DNA of 64,000 nucleotides from Sulfurimonas sp. (GTDB taxonomy: Bacteria > Campylobacterota > Campylobacteria > Campylobacterales > Sulfurimonadaceae): positions 1 through 64,000 of the forward strand of contig JAUZSC010000004.1 in NCBI GenBank assembly GCA_030949825.1. The letters are read 5' to 3'. Numbering within the stretch: the first letter of the stretch is position 1; every line of letters begins with the position of its first letter. The position numbers and the translations under genes were made by a program. This document shows, in pieces, positions 18,494-27,119 of the stretch. Below the pieces are notes generated by a model. The model was not told the origin of the DNA, did not search any database, and saw only the letters and a program-made list of their open reading frames with translations.

Positions 18494-21485
18494 ATGTCAC
18501 AAAGCGCCTTTTACAACTACTACAAAACAAGTCCTAAGCCAGACTTAGAACTTCTGATCTGTGAAGATGCTAAAGAGGCGGATGAACTTCTTAGCGTAGC
18601 AAAATTTTTCAAGCGTGAAACAATAGTCTTTCCAGATTTTCGTCCTACTTTTGGAGATGACTTGCGTGTTTACAAAGAAGAGTTACATCAACTTTTCTCT
18701 TGCCTTCGAGAGTACAATAAGCTCGAGAAGAAACCACTCATAATCGCACCGCTTAAAACCTTACTTTTTCATTTACCTTCAGAAGAATTATTACAATCAA
18801 CACTTATAGAATTTGGTGAAGAAATCAAGCTTCAAAAGTTCAAAGAACAAATGCTTTTTTGGGGTTATACATTTGTAGATATGGTTCAAGTAGAAGGTGA
18901 AATATCTTTTCGTGGAGATATTGTAGATATATATGTTCCTTCCTCGCCCAACCCTGTTAGAATTTCTTTGTTTGATGAGACGATTGAGCAGATTAAATAC
19001 TTCGAATTAGAGTCTCAAAGAACTCTGAGTGATGATTTAGAAAGTTTAGAAATATCAAGTGCTTTTTATTCGCTTGATGAGGCTAGTTTTAATGCACTTC
19101 AGGCAAAAGTAGAATCTTCAGAGTTTGACTCTATGACAAAAGATATCGCTTCACTTGGTTTATGGCATCTAGAGGATAGGGCTTCAAACTTTTTAGAGGG
19201 AAAAATCACTAAACTCTCAAGAGACCTAGATGCTACACTTATAGATGCTTATGGTATCAACGAGCCGCAAATTTCAAGGGAATGCTTTGAGATAGATGCA
19301 CTTGAAGTAAATGATGATGTTAAAGAGTTGATGGTAGCCGATATTGGCTCGCTTCTCAAAGTTCATAAAAATAAAAAGATAACAATAATTGCAGCGAATA
19401 AAGCTGTAATGAAACAGGTGGGTCTTTTTGATTTTAAAAATATTACTGAGGTTTATGCGCCTTATATTTTAAATATTATCACACCGACAGAACTTGTCGT
19501 ATCTTTAAACAAACCAGAAAAGAAACGAAGAAGACGCAAGTCAGCGATACTTTTAGATGACCTCAAAAAAGGCGACTATGTAGTCCATGAGGACTATGGA
19601 GTAGGAATTTTTGAGGCTATTGAGCAGATGGAAATTCTAGGTGGAATGAAAGACTTCATCGTTTTAAAATACATTGGCGATGACAAGATTTTACTTCCTG
19701 TTGAGAACCTTGACTTCATTGACAGATACATCGCAGCAGGTGGTTCTACTCCAGTTCTTGACAAGCTAGGTAAAGGAAGCTTTGCTAAGTTAAAAGATAA
19801 GGTTAAAAAAAGACTTTTTGAAATTGCAGGAGCTATATTAAACACAGCAGCAGCACGGGCTTTAATTAAGTCGCCTAAAATTAAAGTAAATAAACAAGAG
19901 TTAAAAGAGTTTCAAGCCCTAAGCGGTTTTGAGTATACAGAGGATCAAACGCAGTCTATTAATGAGATTCTAAGCTCAAGTGGCATCTGGACATATTATG
20001 GATAGACTTTTAAGTGGGGATGTTGGTTTTGGTAAAACAGAAGTTGCGATGAACGCGATTTTTGCTTGTTATAAATCAGGCTTTCAAACTGCACTTATCG
20101 TGCCAACGACACTTCTGTCTTCTCAACATCATCGTTCTTTACTCGAACGATTTGATGAACTTGGGATTCGAGTAGCAAAGCTTGACAGATTTGTAAGTAC
20201 AAAAGATAAAAACCACACGATAAAAGGTTTAGCATCTGGAGAAATCGATTGTGTTGTTGGAACGCATTCTCTTTTTGGACTAGAGTTTAAAAACCTTGGA
20301 ATTACTATTGTTGATGAAGAACATAAGTTTGGTGTAAAACAAAAAGAAAAGATCAAAGAACTTTATCATAATGTGCATATGCTAAGTATGAGCGCCACAC
20401 CAATTCCTCGTTCTTTAAACCAAGCGCTGAGCTCTATAAAAACAATGTCGCAACTCCTTACTCCACCGAATGAGCGTCAGGGTGTGCGAACCTTTGTAAA
20501 AGAGTATGAAGAAAAGCTTGTAAAAGAAGTGATTTTACGAGAACTTCGTCGTGGTGGACAGGTTTTTTATGTGCATAATAGTATTGACCATATGCCGATT
20601 AAACTAGGCGAATTAAAAGCACTTTTACCTGATTTACGCGTAGTTATGCTTCACTCGAAAATCCCAGCAGTTCAAACTGAAAAAGAGTTACTCAAGTTTG
20701 AAGCAGGGGAGTATGACTTGATGATTGCGACTTCTATTATAGAGTCTGGAATTCATATGCCAAATGTAAATACCATTCTCATTGATGGAGCAGATAGGTT
20801 TGGAATGGCAGACTTGCATCAACTTCGTGGTCGAGTAGGGCGTGGACATGTGGAAGGTTTCGCATATTTTATAGTTAAAAATAAAGAGGCTTTAACAGAT
20901 GACGCTAAAAAGCGACTTCTAGCCTTAGAGTCTAACTCATTTTTAGGAAGTGGCTCAGTGTTAGCACATCATGACCTTGAAATAAGAGGTGGTGGAAATT
21001 TAGTCGGAGATGCACAAAGTGGACATATCAAAAACATAGGTTATTCACTTTATTTGAGAATGTTAGAAGATGCTATAAAAGAGTTGAGTAATACTAAAGA
21101 GAGTAAAAAAGTAAAAGTAGATATAAAACTTACTATTTCAGCTTATATATCTGATGAGATTGTAAATGAAGACAGACTTCGTCTTGATATTTATAGACGA
21201 CTTTCACAATGTGAAGAGGCTATAGAGATTTACGAAATAGAAGAAGAACTCATCGATAGATTTGGCGAGCTAAACGAGCCTACAAAGCAGTTTATAGAAC
21301 TGATGGTTATTAAGCTTTTAGCACTCCAAAAAGACATAAAATCTATAATGAACTATGGACAAAACATTACGATTAGCTACTTTAACGACTCAAAAGAAAC
21401 CATAAAAGCCGACTCTAAAGATGATGACGACATCATAAAAGCCACTTTATTTTATTTACGAAACAATAAACCTAAAACACTTTAG
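18494..21485 (+). pseudogene. mfd: Transcription-repair coupling factor, split by one frameshift
   Basis: Two consecutive frames make a normal-length Mfd. Frame 1 (18494-20005, 503 residues) carries the UvrB-like N-terminal modules and the RNA-polymerase-interacting CarD-like region (DYVVHEDYGVGIFEA). It runs off after FEYTEDQTQSINEIL. Frame 2 (from about 19980 to 21485) holds the helicase: Walker A GDVGFGKTEVAM, VDEEHKFGV, MSATPIPR, RGRVGR and the C-terminal domain. Removing one G in the GTGGCA at 19980-19985 would restore SSSASGHIMDRLL. Either the gene is truly broken, so that the polymerase-binding part is cut from the motor, or there is an indel error. A GTG at 19980 could in principle start the motor half alone. 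Confidence 0.9.
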
Positions 21486-21492
21486 GTGTTTT
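21474..21492 (+). terminator. Possible terminator after mfd
   Basis: AAAACAC (21474-21480) pairs with GTGTTTT (21486-21492) around a 5-base loop, overlapping the mfd stop codon and ending in T residues. The stem is weak and AT-rich. Confidence 0.4.
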
Positions 21493-21744
21493 AAAACGAA
21501 AGTTCTATCAAATATATTTTAGAGTAGTAAGCTATTTGCTATTAAGTTTATTTACTAGAGCCACTTGCAGATTCAATTTCTAAATATAGCTAATATTTCT
21601 TTATAGCCATTTTTGAGTTTAAATAAATGACTAAATATTTAATTCCTGTATTTTACGCTATATTTCTTATTAAATCATATTTTCACTCCGTGCTTTTTAT
21701 TTCGTGCTAATAATCTTCTAATTTTACAGTTCCTTCTGTTTAGT
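21493..21744. other. Gene-free AT-rich stretch
   Basis: No reading frame, hairpin or repeat that I can support. The sequence is AT-rich and leads into a transposase fragment, so it is probably decayed DNA. Confidence 0.4.
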
Positions 21745-21908
21745 TTATGTTACAATCTTTAAACTTTGATGAATGCACACAGAAAGTATTCCAAAGGCTA
21801 ACACAGAAGCTACTTTCGTAGCTCCTTGATAATAAATCTTATCGCAGCCAAAGTCATCCTTTAGATATTTATTGACTCTCTCAACCATACTTCGTTGATT
21901 GTAGCGTT
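21745..21908 (-). pseudogene. Transposase C-terminal scrap
   Basis: The minus strand reads RYNQRSMVERVNKYLKDDFG, then CDKIYYQGATKVASVLAFGI and ends KIVT at a TAA (21745-21747). The block RSMVERVNKYLKDDFG resembles the end of IS4/IS5-type DDE transposases, where the conserved Glu sits in such a helix. It breaks abruptly at about 21908, where an unrelated plus-strand coding fragment begins. There are no ends or start. Confidence 0.55.
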
Positions 21909-21911
21909 CAA

Positions 21912-22010
21912 GGCACATCAACAGGTGGCTTTACTGAGTATACAAACAGTGGTGACTCAAGTGTATCATTAAAAGTAGAAGATCAAATAGATACTTCAAT
22001 AGGTTTCTAA
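21912..22010 (+). pseudogene. C-terminal tail of a surface or outer-membrane protein
   Basis: 33 codons read GTSTGGFTEYTNSGDSSVSL and end VEDQIDTSIGF followed by TAA. Alternating polar and hydrophobic residues and a final Phe are typical of the last strand of an outer-membrane beta-barrel such as an autotransporter. The rest of the gene is missing, cut where the transposase fragment begins. The assignment to a barrel is by pattern only. Confidence 0.4.
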
Positions 22011-22023
22011 TTTCCCCTAACTA

Positions 22024-22048
22024 GTTCCCAAGATCTCCACTTGGGAAT
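22024..22048. repeat. Short palindromic repeat, copy 1
   Basis: GTTCCCAAG and CTTGGGAAT form an 8-bp stem (TTCCCAAG with CTTGGGAA) around a short loop. Related copies are at 22629-22652, 23060-23083 and 56135-56155. This copy precedes the toxin-antitoxin operon. Confidence 0.75.
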
Positions 22049-22116
22049 GCCTACCTCATTCTCATCATCAAGTATAAATGTGTTATAATGACAATATATT
22101 GACAAAAGGTGAAATT

Positions 22117-22368
22117 ATGCAAGCAGTTTTATATTCTCAGGCTAGAAATAATTTAAGAAGTATTATAAATCAAGTGTGCGATAATTTTGAAGAGTTTATT
22201 ATCACAACAAAAGACAAGCAATCTGTAGTCTTAATATCTCAAGAAGAGTATAACTCGATGAAAGAAACGATATATTTGCTATCTTCAGCAAATAATAGAG
22301 ATAGATTACTAAATGCAGTTGACCAAATAGACAACTCTAAGTTTATAAAAAAAGATATTGAAATATGA
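22117..22368 (+). CDS. YefM/Phd-family antitoxin
   Basis: An 83-residue antitoxin of the Phd/YefM type, starting MQAVLYSQARNNLRSIINQV with the family block QSVVLISQEEYNSMKETIYLL. The N-terminal half should bind DNA and repress the operon, and the flexible C-terminus should wrap the toxin. I chose the ATG at 22117, which follows AAAAGGTGAAATT, over an upstream in-frame ATG at 22078 that would add 13 unrelated residues. It overlaps the toxin gene by 4 bases. Confidence 0.9.
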   Translation: MQAVLYSQARNNLRSIINQVCDNFEEFIITTKDKQSVVLISQEEYNSMKETIYLLSSANNRDRLLNAVDQIDNSKFIKKDIEI

Positions 22369-22625
22369 TTATAGGATTTGCTGATAAGGCTTGGGAAGAT
22401 TATCAGTACTGGCAACAAAATGACAAAAATGTATTTAAGCGAGTTAACCTTTTAGTAAAAGATATAAAACGAAATCCTTATGATAAAGATGGTTTGGGAA
22501 AACCAGAAAAATTAAAAGAAAATTTTAATGGCTATTATTCAAGAAGAATAACATCAGAACATCGATTAGTATATAAAATATTAGATGATCTAATTATCAT
22601 CGCTCAATGTAGATTCCATTATTAA
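22365..22625 (+). CDS. yoeB: YoeB-family mRNA interferase toxin
   Basis: An 86-residue toxin of the RelE superfamily that cuts mRNA in the ribosomal A site. It has the YoeB start IIGFADKAWEDYQYWQ, the block GLGKPEKLKENFNGYYSRRI (with the Glu used as catalytic base in YoeB), the Arg in SEHRLVYKI and the invariant end CRFHY with catalytic His and Tyr. All key residues are present, so it is likely active. It is translationally coupled to the antitoxin (ATGA overlap) and is followed after three bases by a palindromic repeat. Confidence 0.95.
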   Translation: MIIGFADKAWEDYQYWQQNDKNVFKRVNLLVKDIKRNPYDKDGLGKPEKLKENFNGYYSRRITSEHRLVYKILDDLIIIAQCRFHY

Positions 22626-22628
22626 CCC

Positions 22629-22652
22629 GTTCCCAAGCTCCCCGCTAGGGAA
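22629..22652. repeat. Short palindromic repeat, copy 2
   Basis: GTTCCCAAGCTC then GCTAGGGAA, the same element as at 22024 with one mismatch in the right arm. It begins three bases after the yoeB stop codon. Confidence 0.75.
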
Positions 22653-22706
22653 TGAATATATCTGCTAACCAGTCATTATTTTACTTTTTTATTGTATACT
22701 TTTGTC

Positions 22707-22961
22707 ATGGCGTATAAAGATTATTTACTAAAAGAAATTGACAATCTAAGAGACAGAAGAAATCAGGCATTTAATATGTTTTTTGCTTTGATTAGTGGTT
22801 CCGTAGCTATGATAGTGTATGTATTGACTGGTGATAAACCAATTTATTCTTTATTGATAGCTCTTGTAGGTTTTATGATAGCAATTTTTGCTTTTACTAA
22901 AGTACATAGAATGAATATCAGTATAGACAGTTTACTTGAAAAATTAAAGGATGTAGAATGA
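22707..22961 (+). CDS. Small two-helix membrane protein
   Basis: An 84-residue protein with a basic, charged N-terminus (MAYKDYLLKEIDNLRDRRNQ), two transmembrane helices at about 24-42 and 48-65, and a polar C-terminal helix ending KLKDVE. I chose the ATG at 22707; a TTG 15 bases upstream is possible but has no ribosome binding site. The family is unknown to me. It overlaps the next small gene by 4 bases and lies between two copies of the palindromic repeat. Confidence 0.65.
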   Translation: MAYKDYLLKEIDNLRDRRNQAFNMFFALISGSVAMIVYVLTGDKPIYSLLIALVGFMIAIFAFTKVHRMNISIDSLLEKLKDVE

Positions 22962-23056
22962 TAGAAACAATTGCATTTATTGCTGGTGTTGCGATGTTGT
23001 TATTTATCGGTTATGCTGTTTTTGATGTCTCCAATATAAAGAAACAAGAAATATAG
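22958..23056 (+). CDS. Tiny single-helix membrane protein, 32 residues
   Basis: The frame starts with ATG overlapping the previous stop (ATGA) and reads MIETIAFIAGVAMLLFIGYA, then FDVSNIKKQEI. It is one transmembrane helix with a short charged tail. Translational coupling to the upstream membrane gene makes it likely that the two act together. It is too short for family assignment. The stop is 3 bases before the next palindromic repeat. Confidence 0.55.
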   Translation: MIETIAFIAGVAMLLFIGYAVFDVSNIKKQEI

Positions 23057-23059
23057 CTC

Positions 23060-23083
23060 GTTCCTAAGCTCCCCGCTTGGGAA
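23060..23083. repeat. Short palindromic repeat, copy 3
   Basis: GTTCCTAAGCTC and GCTTGGGAA, the same element as copies 1 and 2 with one change in the left arm. Bases 23084-23193 after it hold no gene I can support. Confidence 0.75.
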
Positions 23084-23193
23084 TAAGTACTTATGTTATT
23101 ATAAGCAATGATAAGAATTTTTATCAAGGAAGTATCCCTGTGTTAAGTAGTAGAGAATTTGTTCAGAAATATATAGATGATTAAAGGCAGAAA

Positions 23194-24006
23194 ATGCGAA
23201 TAGCTTTTATAGGCGACATTGTCGGTCGTCCTGGTCGGGACATGTTGAAGATGCATCTAGCAAACATACGAGAAGAACATAAAATAGACTTTGTAATAGC
23301 AAACTATGAAAATGCTTCACATGGTTTTGGACTTACACTTAAAAATGCGAATGAACTTGTTTCTTACGGTGTAGATGCTATGACAGGTGGAAACCATACT
23401 TGGGACAAAAAAGACATTTTACCCTTGTTCGATACACACGAAATTTTGCGTCCACATAACTACCCAAACGAAGTACCGGGAACGGGTTGTAAAACTTATG
23501 AGATACACGGTGAGAAACTAGCAGTTTTAAACCTGATGGGTTACTTTTCTATGCCGATGACTGAAAATGCATTTGTATGTGCAAAGAAAACTGTACAAGA
23601 ACTTCATGCATCTGGAATTACAAACATATTTATAGACTACCACGGAGAAGCAACAAGCGAAAAGCGTGGAATGATGATGTTACTCCAAGGTCAGGTGAGT
23701 GCAATCATAGGAACACATACGCATGTCAGCACAGACGACTTTCAAATCGCACAAGGCACAGCCTACCTCACTGACATAGGTCTAACCGGTTGTAGAGACA
23801 ATGTCATAGGCATGGATGCAAAAATCCCTCTTAAACAATTTTTAACAGGAATGAAAGGACATTTTGATATTCCAAAAAAATGTAAAAAGATTCTTCAAAT
23901 TGCAGTTATGGATTTAGAAGATGGAAAGTGTACAAAAGCTTTTAAGTTAAAATATTTAGACGATAAAAAGATTATAAAAACAGATGCATGGGTAGAAGAA
24001 GATTAG
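23194..24006 (+). CDS. YmdB/TIGR00282-family metallophosphoesterase
   Basis: A 270-residue cytoplasmic phosphoesterase. Metal-binding motifs are seen in order: FIGDIVGRPGRD (start), NYENASHGFG, GGNHTWDKK, IDYHGEATSEK and IGTHTHVSTDD. This is the full set for the YmdB family, which hydrolyses 2',3'-cyclic nucleotides in Bacillus. The length is normal. The ATG is preceded by AAAGGCAG. It overlaps the end of the convergent gene by 4 bases. The cellular substrate here is not evident. Confidence 0.92.
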   Translation: MRIAFIGDIVGRPGRDMLKMHLANIREEHKIDFVIANYENASHGFGLTLKNANELVSYGVDAMTGGNHTWDKKDILPLFDTHEILRPHNYPNEVPGTGCKTYEIHGEKLAVLNLMGYFSMPMTENAFVCAKKTVQELHASGITNIFIDYHGEATSEKRGMMMLLQGQVSAIIGTHTHVSTDDFQIAQGTAYLTDIGLTGCRDNVIGMDAKIPLKQFLTGMKGHFDIPKKCKKILQIAVMDLEDGKCTKAFKLKYLDDKKIIKTDAWVEED

Positions 24007-24383
24007 GCAGTTACTTTATAGTAGTTGTCATTAGCGATGTAAGTATTTACCATTTTGTGACGCATATTTAATTCTTTGACTTCTTTAGGCTCTTGTGGAA
24101 GTGTTTTTTCAAAGGATGGCGTTTGATTTAAACTCGTACTTGGCAACTTAAAGAGTGAAAACATTTTGGAGTTTCCTTCATAAGCACCCTTAGAGTTTAT
24201 AAGCGAATTTTGCTGCGTAAAATTTTTTACATTTTCTTGCGTAGTTTCTTGAACTTTGTTTTGTGCTTTATCTAGGACTTGTTTGTTGCGTAGTACCGCT
24301 TTTGTAGATATATAGTCTACATGTAAAGCAGTCGTTTTAACATTTGAAGTACTTGCAAGTTTAAGTTCTTTAGCAAAATACAT
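24003..24383 (-). CDS. Hypothetical protein, 126 residues
   Basis: A hydrophilic protein starting MYFAKELKLASTSNVKTTAL and ending NMRHKMVNTYIANDNYYKVTA. There is no signal peptide, membrane segment or cysteine. It is rich in Asn, Gln, Lys and Thr, with a low-complexity middle. I do not recognise a family. The conserved-looking C-terminus suggests a real gene. It is convergent with and overlaps the phosphoesterase gene by 4 bases and is divergent from the sensor kinase gene. Confidence 0.55.
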   Translation of the reverse strand: MYFAKELKLASTSNVKTTALHVDYISTKAVLRNKQVLDKAQNKVQETTQENVKNFTQQNSLINSKGAYEGNSKMFSLFKLPSTSLNQTPSFEKTLPQEPKEVKELNMRHKMVNTYIANDNYYKVTA

Positions 24384-24581
24384 TTGCTTTAGAATCTACT
24401 TTTTCTACTCTTTTTGCGATATTTTATCAGAAGTATTAGCTTGAATATAAGTACTGTAAGATGATATAAACAAGTGAACTCCTTATGGTTTTTATTATTA
24501 TTTACTATGATTATAAATCTTTTATGCTTAAAAAAGACTAAAACTCACTTTATGCTCACATAATTAATGTATGATTATGTT

Positions 24582-27119
24582 ATGAAAACTTTAAAAATAT
24601 TTTTACTTTGCATCATATTTATAAATCTCTATGCATCTGAGATAGAATTAGAAAAAATAAAACTACAACTTCAGTGGAAACATCAGTTTGAGTTTGCTGG
24701 TTTTTACGCGGCACAAGAAAAAGGTTTTTATAAAGATGTCGGACTTGATGTAGAGTTTGTAGAGTTTGATAATGATACAAATGTTGTAGATAGTGTACTT
24801 ACAGAAGATATAGACTATGGTCTTTCCTATTCATCGATTATTGCCGAGTATCTTCATGGCAAAGAAATAGTTTTTGTAGCAAACTTTTTTAAACAGTCTC
24901 CTCTTGTACTCATTACACAAGAAAACATCACATCGCTTTCTCAACTTAAGGCAGCTAAAATCCAAGGTCTGTCATTTAATATAAATAACCTTAATCTCTA
25001 CGCAATGCTAAATAAATTTGACATTAAAAAGGATGATATAGAACTTATTCCTTTGAACTTTTCTCTTGAGGCTTTTAAAAACAAAGAAGTTGATGCAATC
25101 GCAGGCTTCTTAAGTAATGAACCTTACGCCCTTGATAAAATGAATGTGAAATATAATATTTTTGATCCAATTTCCTATGGAATAACCTACTACGATACGA
25201 ACTTACTTACAAGTAAAACAGAAGCACAAAATCATCCAGAGCGGGTAGAGTCTTTTAAAGAAGCATCTATAAAAGGATGGACTTACGCTCTAAAACACAA
25301 AGAAGAAATCATAGACCTTATACTAAAGAAATACAATACTCAAAACAAAACAAAAGAAGCATTACTTTTTGAAGCGAATCAAGTAGAGCATCTTATGTTA
25401 GTTAAAGTCCACGATATTGGAAGTATTGACATTTCAAGAGTTGAGATTTTGGCGGAAGATTTTATGCAGTCAGGTTTTGTAAAAGAAACTTCAAAGTATA
25501 ATATACAAGACTTTATCTTTAAGTCATCCAAAAATACGAGTCATCTTACAAAAAAAGAACGCAAATACTTAGAAGAAAAAAAAGTCTTAACAATTTGTGT
25601 AGATCCAGACTGGATGCCAATAGAAGCAGTCGTAGATGCAAAGCATGTGGGAATTGCTTCAGACTATTGGAACCTATTTGAACAAAAACTAGATATACCC
25701 ATAAAGATTTTTAAATCAAGTTCTTGGAATGGTTCTTTGAATGCAATGGAGCAGGATAAATGTGATGTGCTTTCCTTGTCTGCACCAACAGATCAAAGAA
25801 AAAAAACAATCCTCTTTACTGATTCTTTTTTAGAACTTTCATTTGTAATCGTAACACAGATAGATAAAAACCCCATACTTGACTTTTCTTTACTTGATGG
25901 CAAGTCGATAGCCGTAGTACAAGGTTATGCACTTATAGACTCCATAAAAATACGCTACCCAAATATAAGGCTTGTTGAAGTTCAAAACCTTGAAGCAGGA
26001 CTTAAAAAAGTTACAGATGGTGAAGTGTTCGGATTTGCAGATAGTGCTGTTGCTATTGATTATGCATATAAAAATGGCTCCTATAATGACTTTAAGGTGA
26101 GTGCTCATTTTGATGAAAAATTGAACTTAGGTTTAGGTGTAGCTAAAAACAATACGCAGTTATTTACAATACTGCAAAAAGTTGTTCAAAGTATTAGTTA
26201 TGAACAAAAGCAAAATATTTTAAGAAAATGGTTTTTTACTAAATATGAAAGTAAGTTTAACTACACGCTTTTTATTCAACTGATGATTTTTGCTTTAGGA
26301 GTACTTTCTTTTATACTTTATAGACACTACTCGATTAAAAAACTCAATAAAGAACTCAAGATACAAGTACAAAAAGAACTTGATAAATCCTCAGATAAAG
26401 ATAAAATGATTTTTCATCAAAATAAACTCGTAGCCATGGGTGAAATGATGGAAAACATAGCCCATCAATGGAGACAGCCTCTTTCGCATGTAAACTCTTG
26501 TGTCTTAGTTATAGATGATACCTTAGACGAACAAGGTATTCGTAATGAAATTATAGGTGAAAAACTACACGAGATAGAATCTTTAACATTATATATGTCC
26601 AATACGATTGATGACTTTAGAAACTTCTTTGACCATAATAAGATTAAAACAAACACTATTATCGAAGATATTATAAAAAAAGCATTAGCAGTACTTAAAG
26701 CTAAAACTGAGTCTAACGGTATAGAGATACTTATAGATTTAAGAATGGCACATGAATTTTTTACATACGCAAATGAACTTCAACAAGTATTTTTAGCGAT
26801 TCTTAACAATGCTATAGATGCCTTGGTTTCAAATGATGTTAAAAAACCAAACATAAAAATCGAGATTCAAAAACAAAAAGAAAAGTTAGTGATTAATATC
26901 TGTGACAATGCAGGTGGTATTGCTCTAGATATAGCGGATAAAATTTTTGAACCTTACTACACAACAAAACATAAAGCCCAAGGAACAGGTTTAGGTTTGT
27001 ACATATCAAAGCTTATCATTGAAGACAGTTTAGCTGGAGAACTTAGTGTTAAAAACAACTTTTCTGGTGCATGTTTTACTATCAGGTTGGGGGGGGTGAA
27101 TAATTGGAAGAAAAATTAA
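24582..27119 (+). CDS. Sensor histidine kinase with two periplasmic binding-protein domains
   Basis: About 845 residues. A signal peptide (MKTLKIFLLCIIFINLYASE) is followed by an NMT1/THI5-like binding domain (LQLQWKHQFEFAGFYAAQEK, about 25-305), an SBP_bac_3-like domain (LTICVDPDWMPIEAV, about 330-550), one transmembrane helix near 565-585, a coiled coil and a kinase core. The phospho-acceptor is in ENIAHQWRQPLSH (His about 628). The ATPase has ILNNAIDAL, CDNAGGI and GTGLGLYIS. I prefer the ATG at 24582 because it starts the signal peptide; an ATG at 24567 is also in frame. It overlaps the response regulator gene by 16 bases. The ligand is unknown; NMT1-type domains often bind pyrimidine or thiamine precursors or oxyanion-like solutes. 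Confidence 0.9.
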   Translation: MKTLKIFLLCIIFINLYASEIELEKIKLQLQWKHQFEFAGFYAAQEKGFYKDVGLDVEFVEFDNDTNVVDSVLTEDIDYGLSYSSIIAEYLHGKEIVFVANFFKQSPLVLITQENITSLSQLKAAKIQGLSFNINNLNLYAMLNKFDIKKDDIELIPLNFSLEAFKNKEVDAIAGFLSNEPYALDKMNVKYNIFDPISYGITYYDTNLLTSKTEAQNHPERVESFKEASIKGWTYALKHKEEIIDLILKKYNTQNKTKEALLFEANQVEHLMLVKVHDIGSIDISRVEILAEDFMQSGFVKETSKYNIQDFIFKSSKNTSHLTKKERKYLEEKKVLTICVDPDWMPIEAVVDAKHVGIASDYWNLFEQKLDIPIKIFKSSSWNGSLNAMEQDKCDVLSLSAPTDQRKKTILFTDSFLELSFVIVTQIDKNPILDFSLLDGKSIAVVQGYALIDSIKIRYPNIRLVEVQNLEAGLKKVTDGEVFGFADSAVAIDYAYKNGSYNDFKVSAHFDEKLNLGLGVAKNNTQLFTILQKVVQSISYEQKQNILRKWFFTKYESKFNYTLFIQLMIFALGVLSFILYRHYSIKKLNKELKIQVQKELDKSSDKDKMIFHQNKLVAMGEMMENIAHQWRQPLSHVNSCVLVIDDTLDEQGIRNEIIGEKLHEIESLTLYMSNTIDDFRNFFDHNKIKTNTIIEDIIKKALAVLKAKTESNGIEILIDLRMAHEFFTYANELQQVFLAILNNAIDALVSNDVKKPNIKIEIQKQKEKLVINICDNAGGIALDIADKIFEPYYTTKHKAQGTGLGLYISKLIIEDSLAGELSVKNNFSGACFTIRLGGVNNWKKN
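27089..27096 (+). repeat. G8 homopolymer tract at the kinase/regulator junction
   Basis: Eight consecutive G residues lie in the last codons of the kinase gene, 8 bases before the regulator start codon. Poly-G tracts of this length are classic slippage sites in Campylobacterota. Loss of one G gives a stop straight after RLGG; gain of one gives RLGGGE and a stop. Confidence 0.7.

Noticed and set aside
22078..22116. Upstream start for the antitoxin gene
   Set aside because: The extra 13 residues are unlike the family and lack a ribosome binding site, whereas the ATG at 22117 has one.
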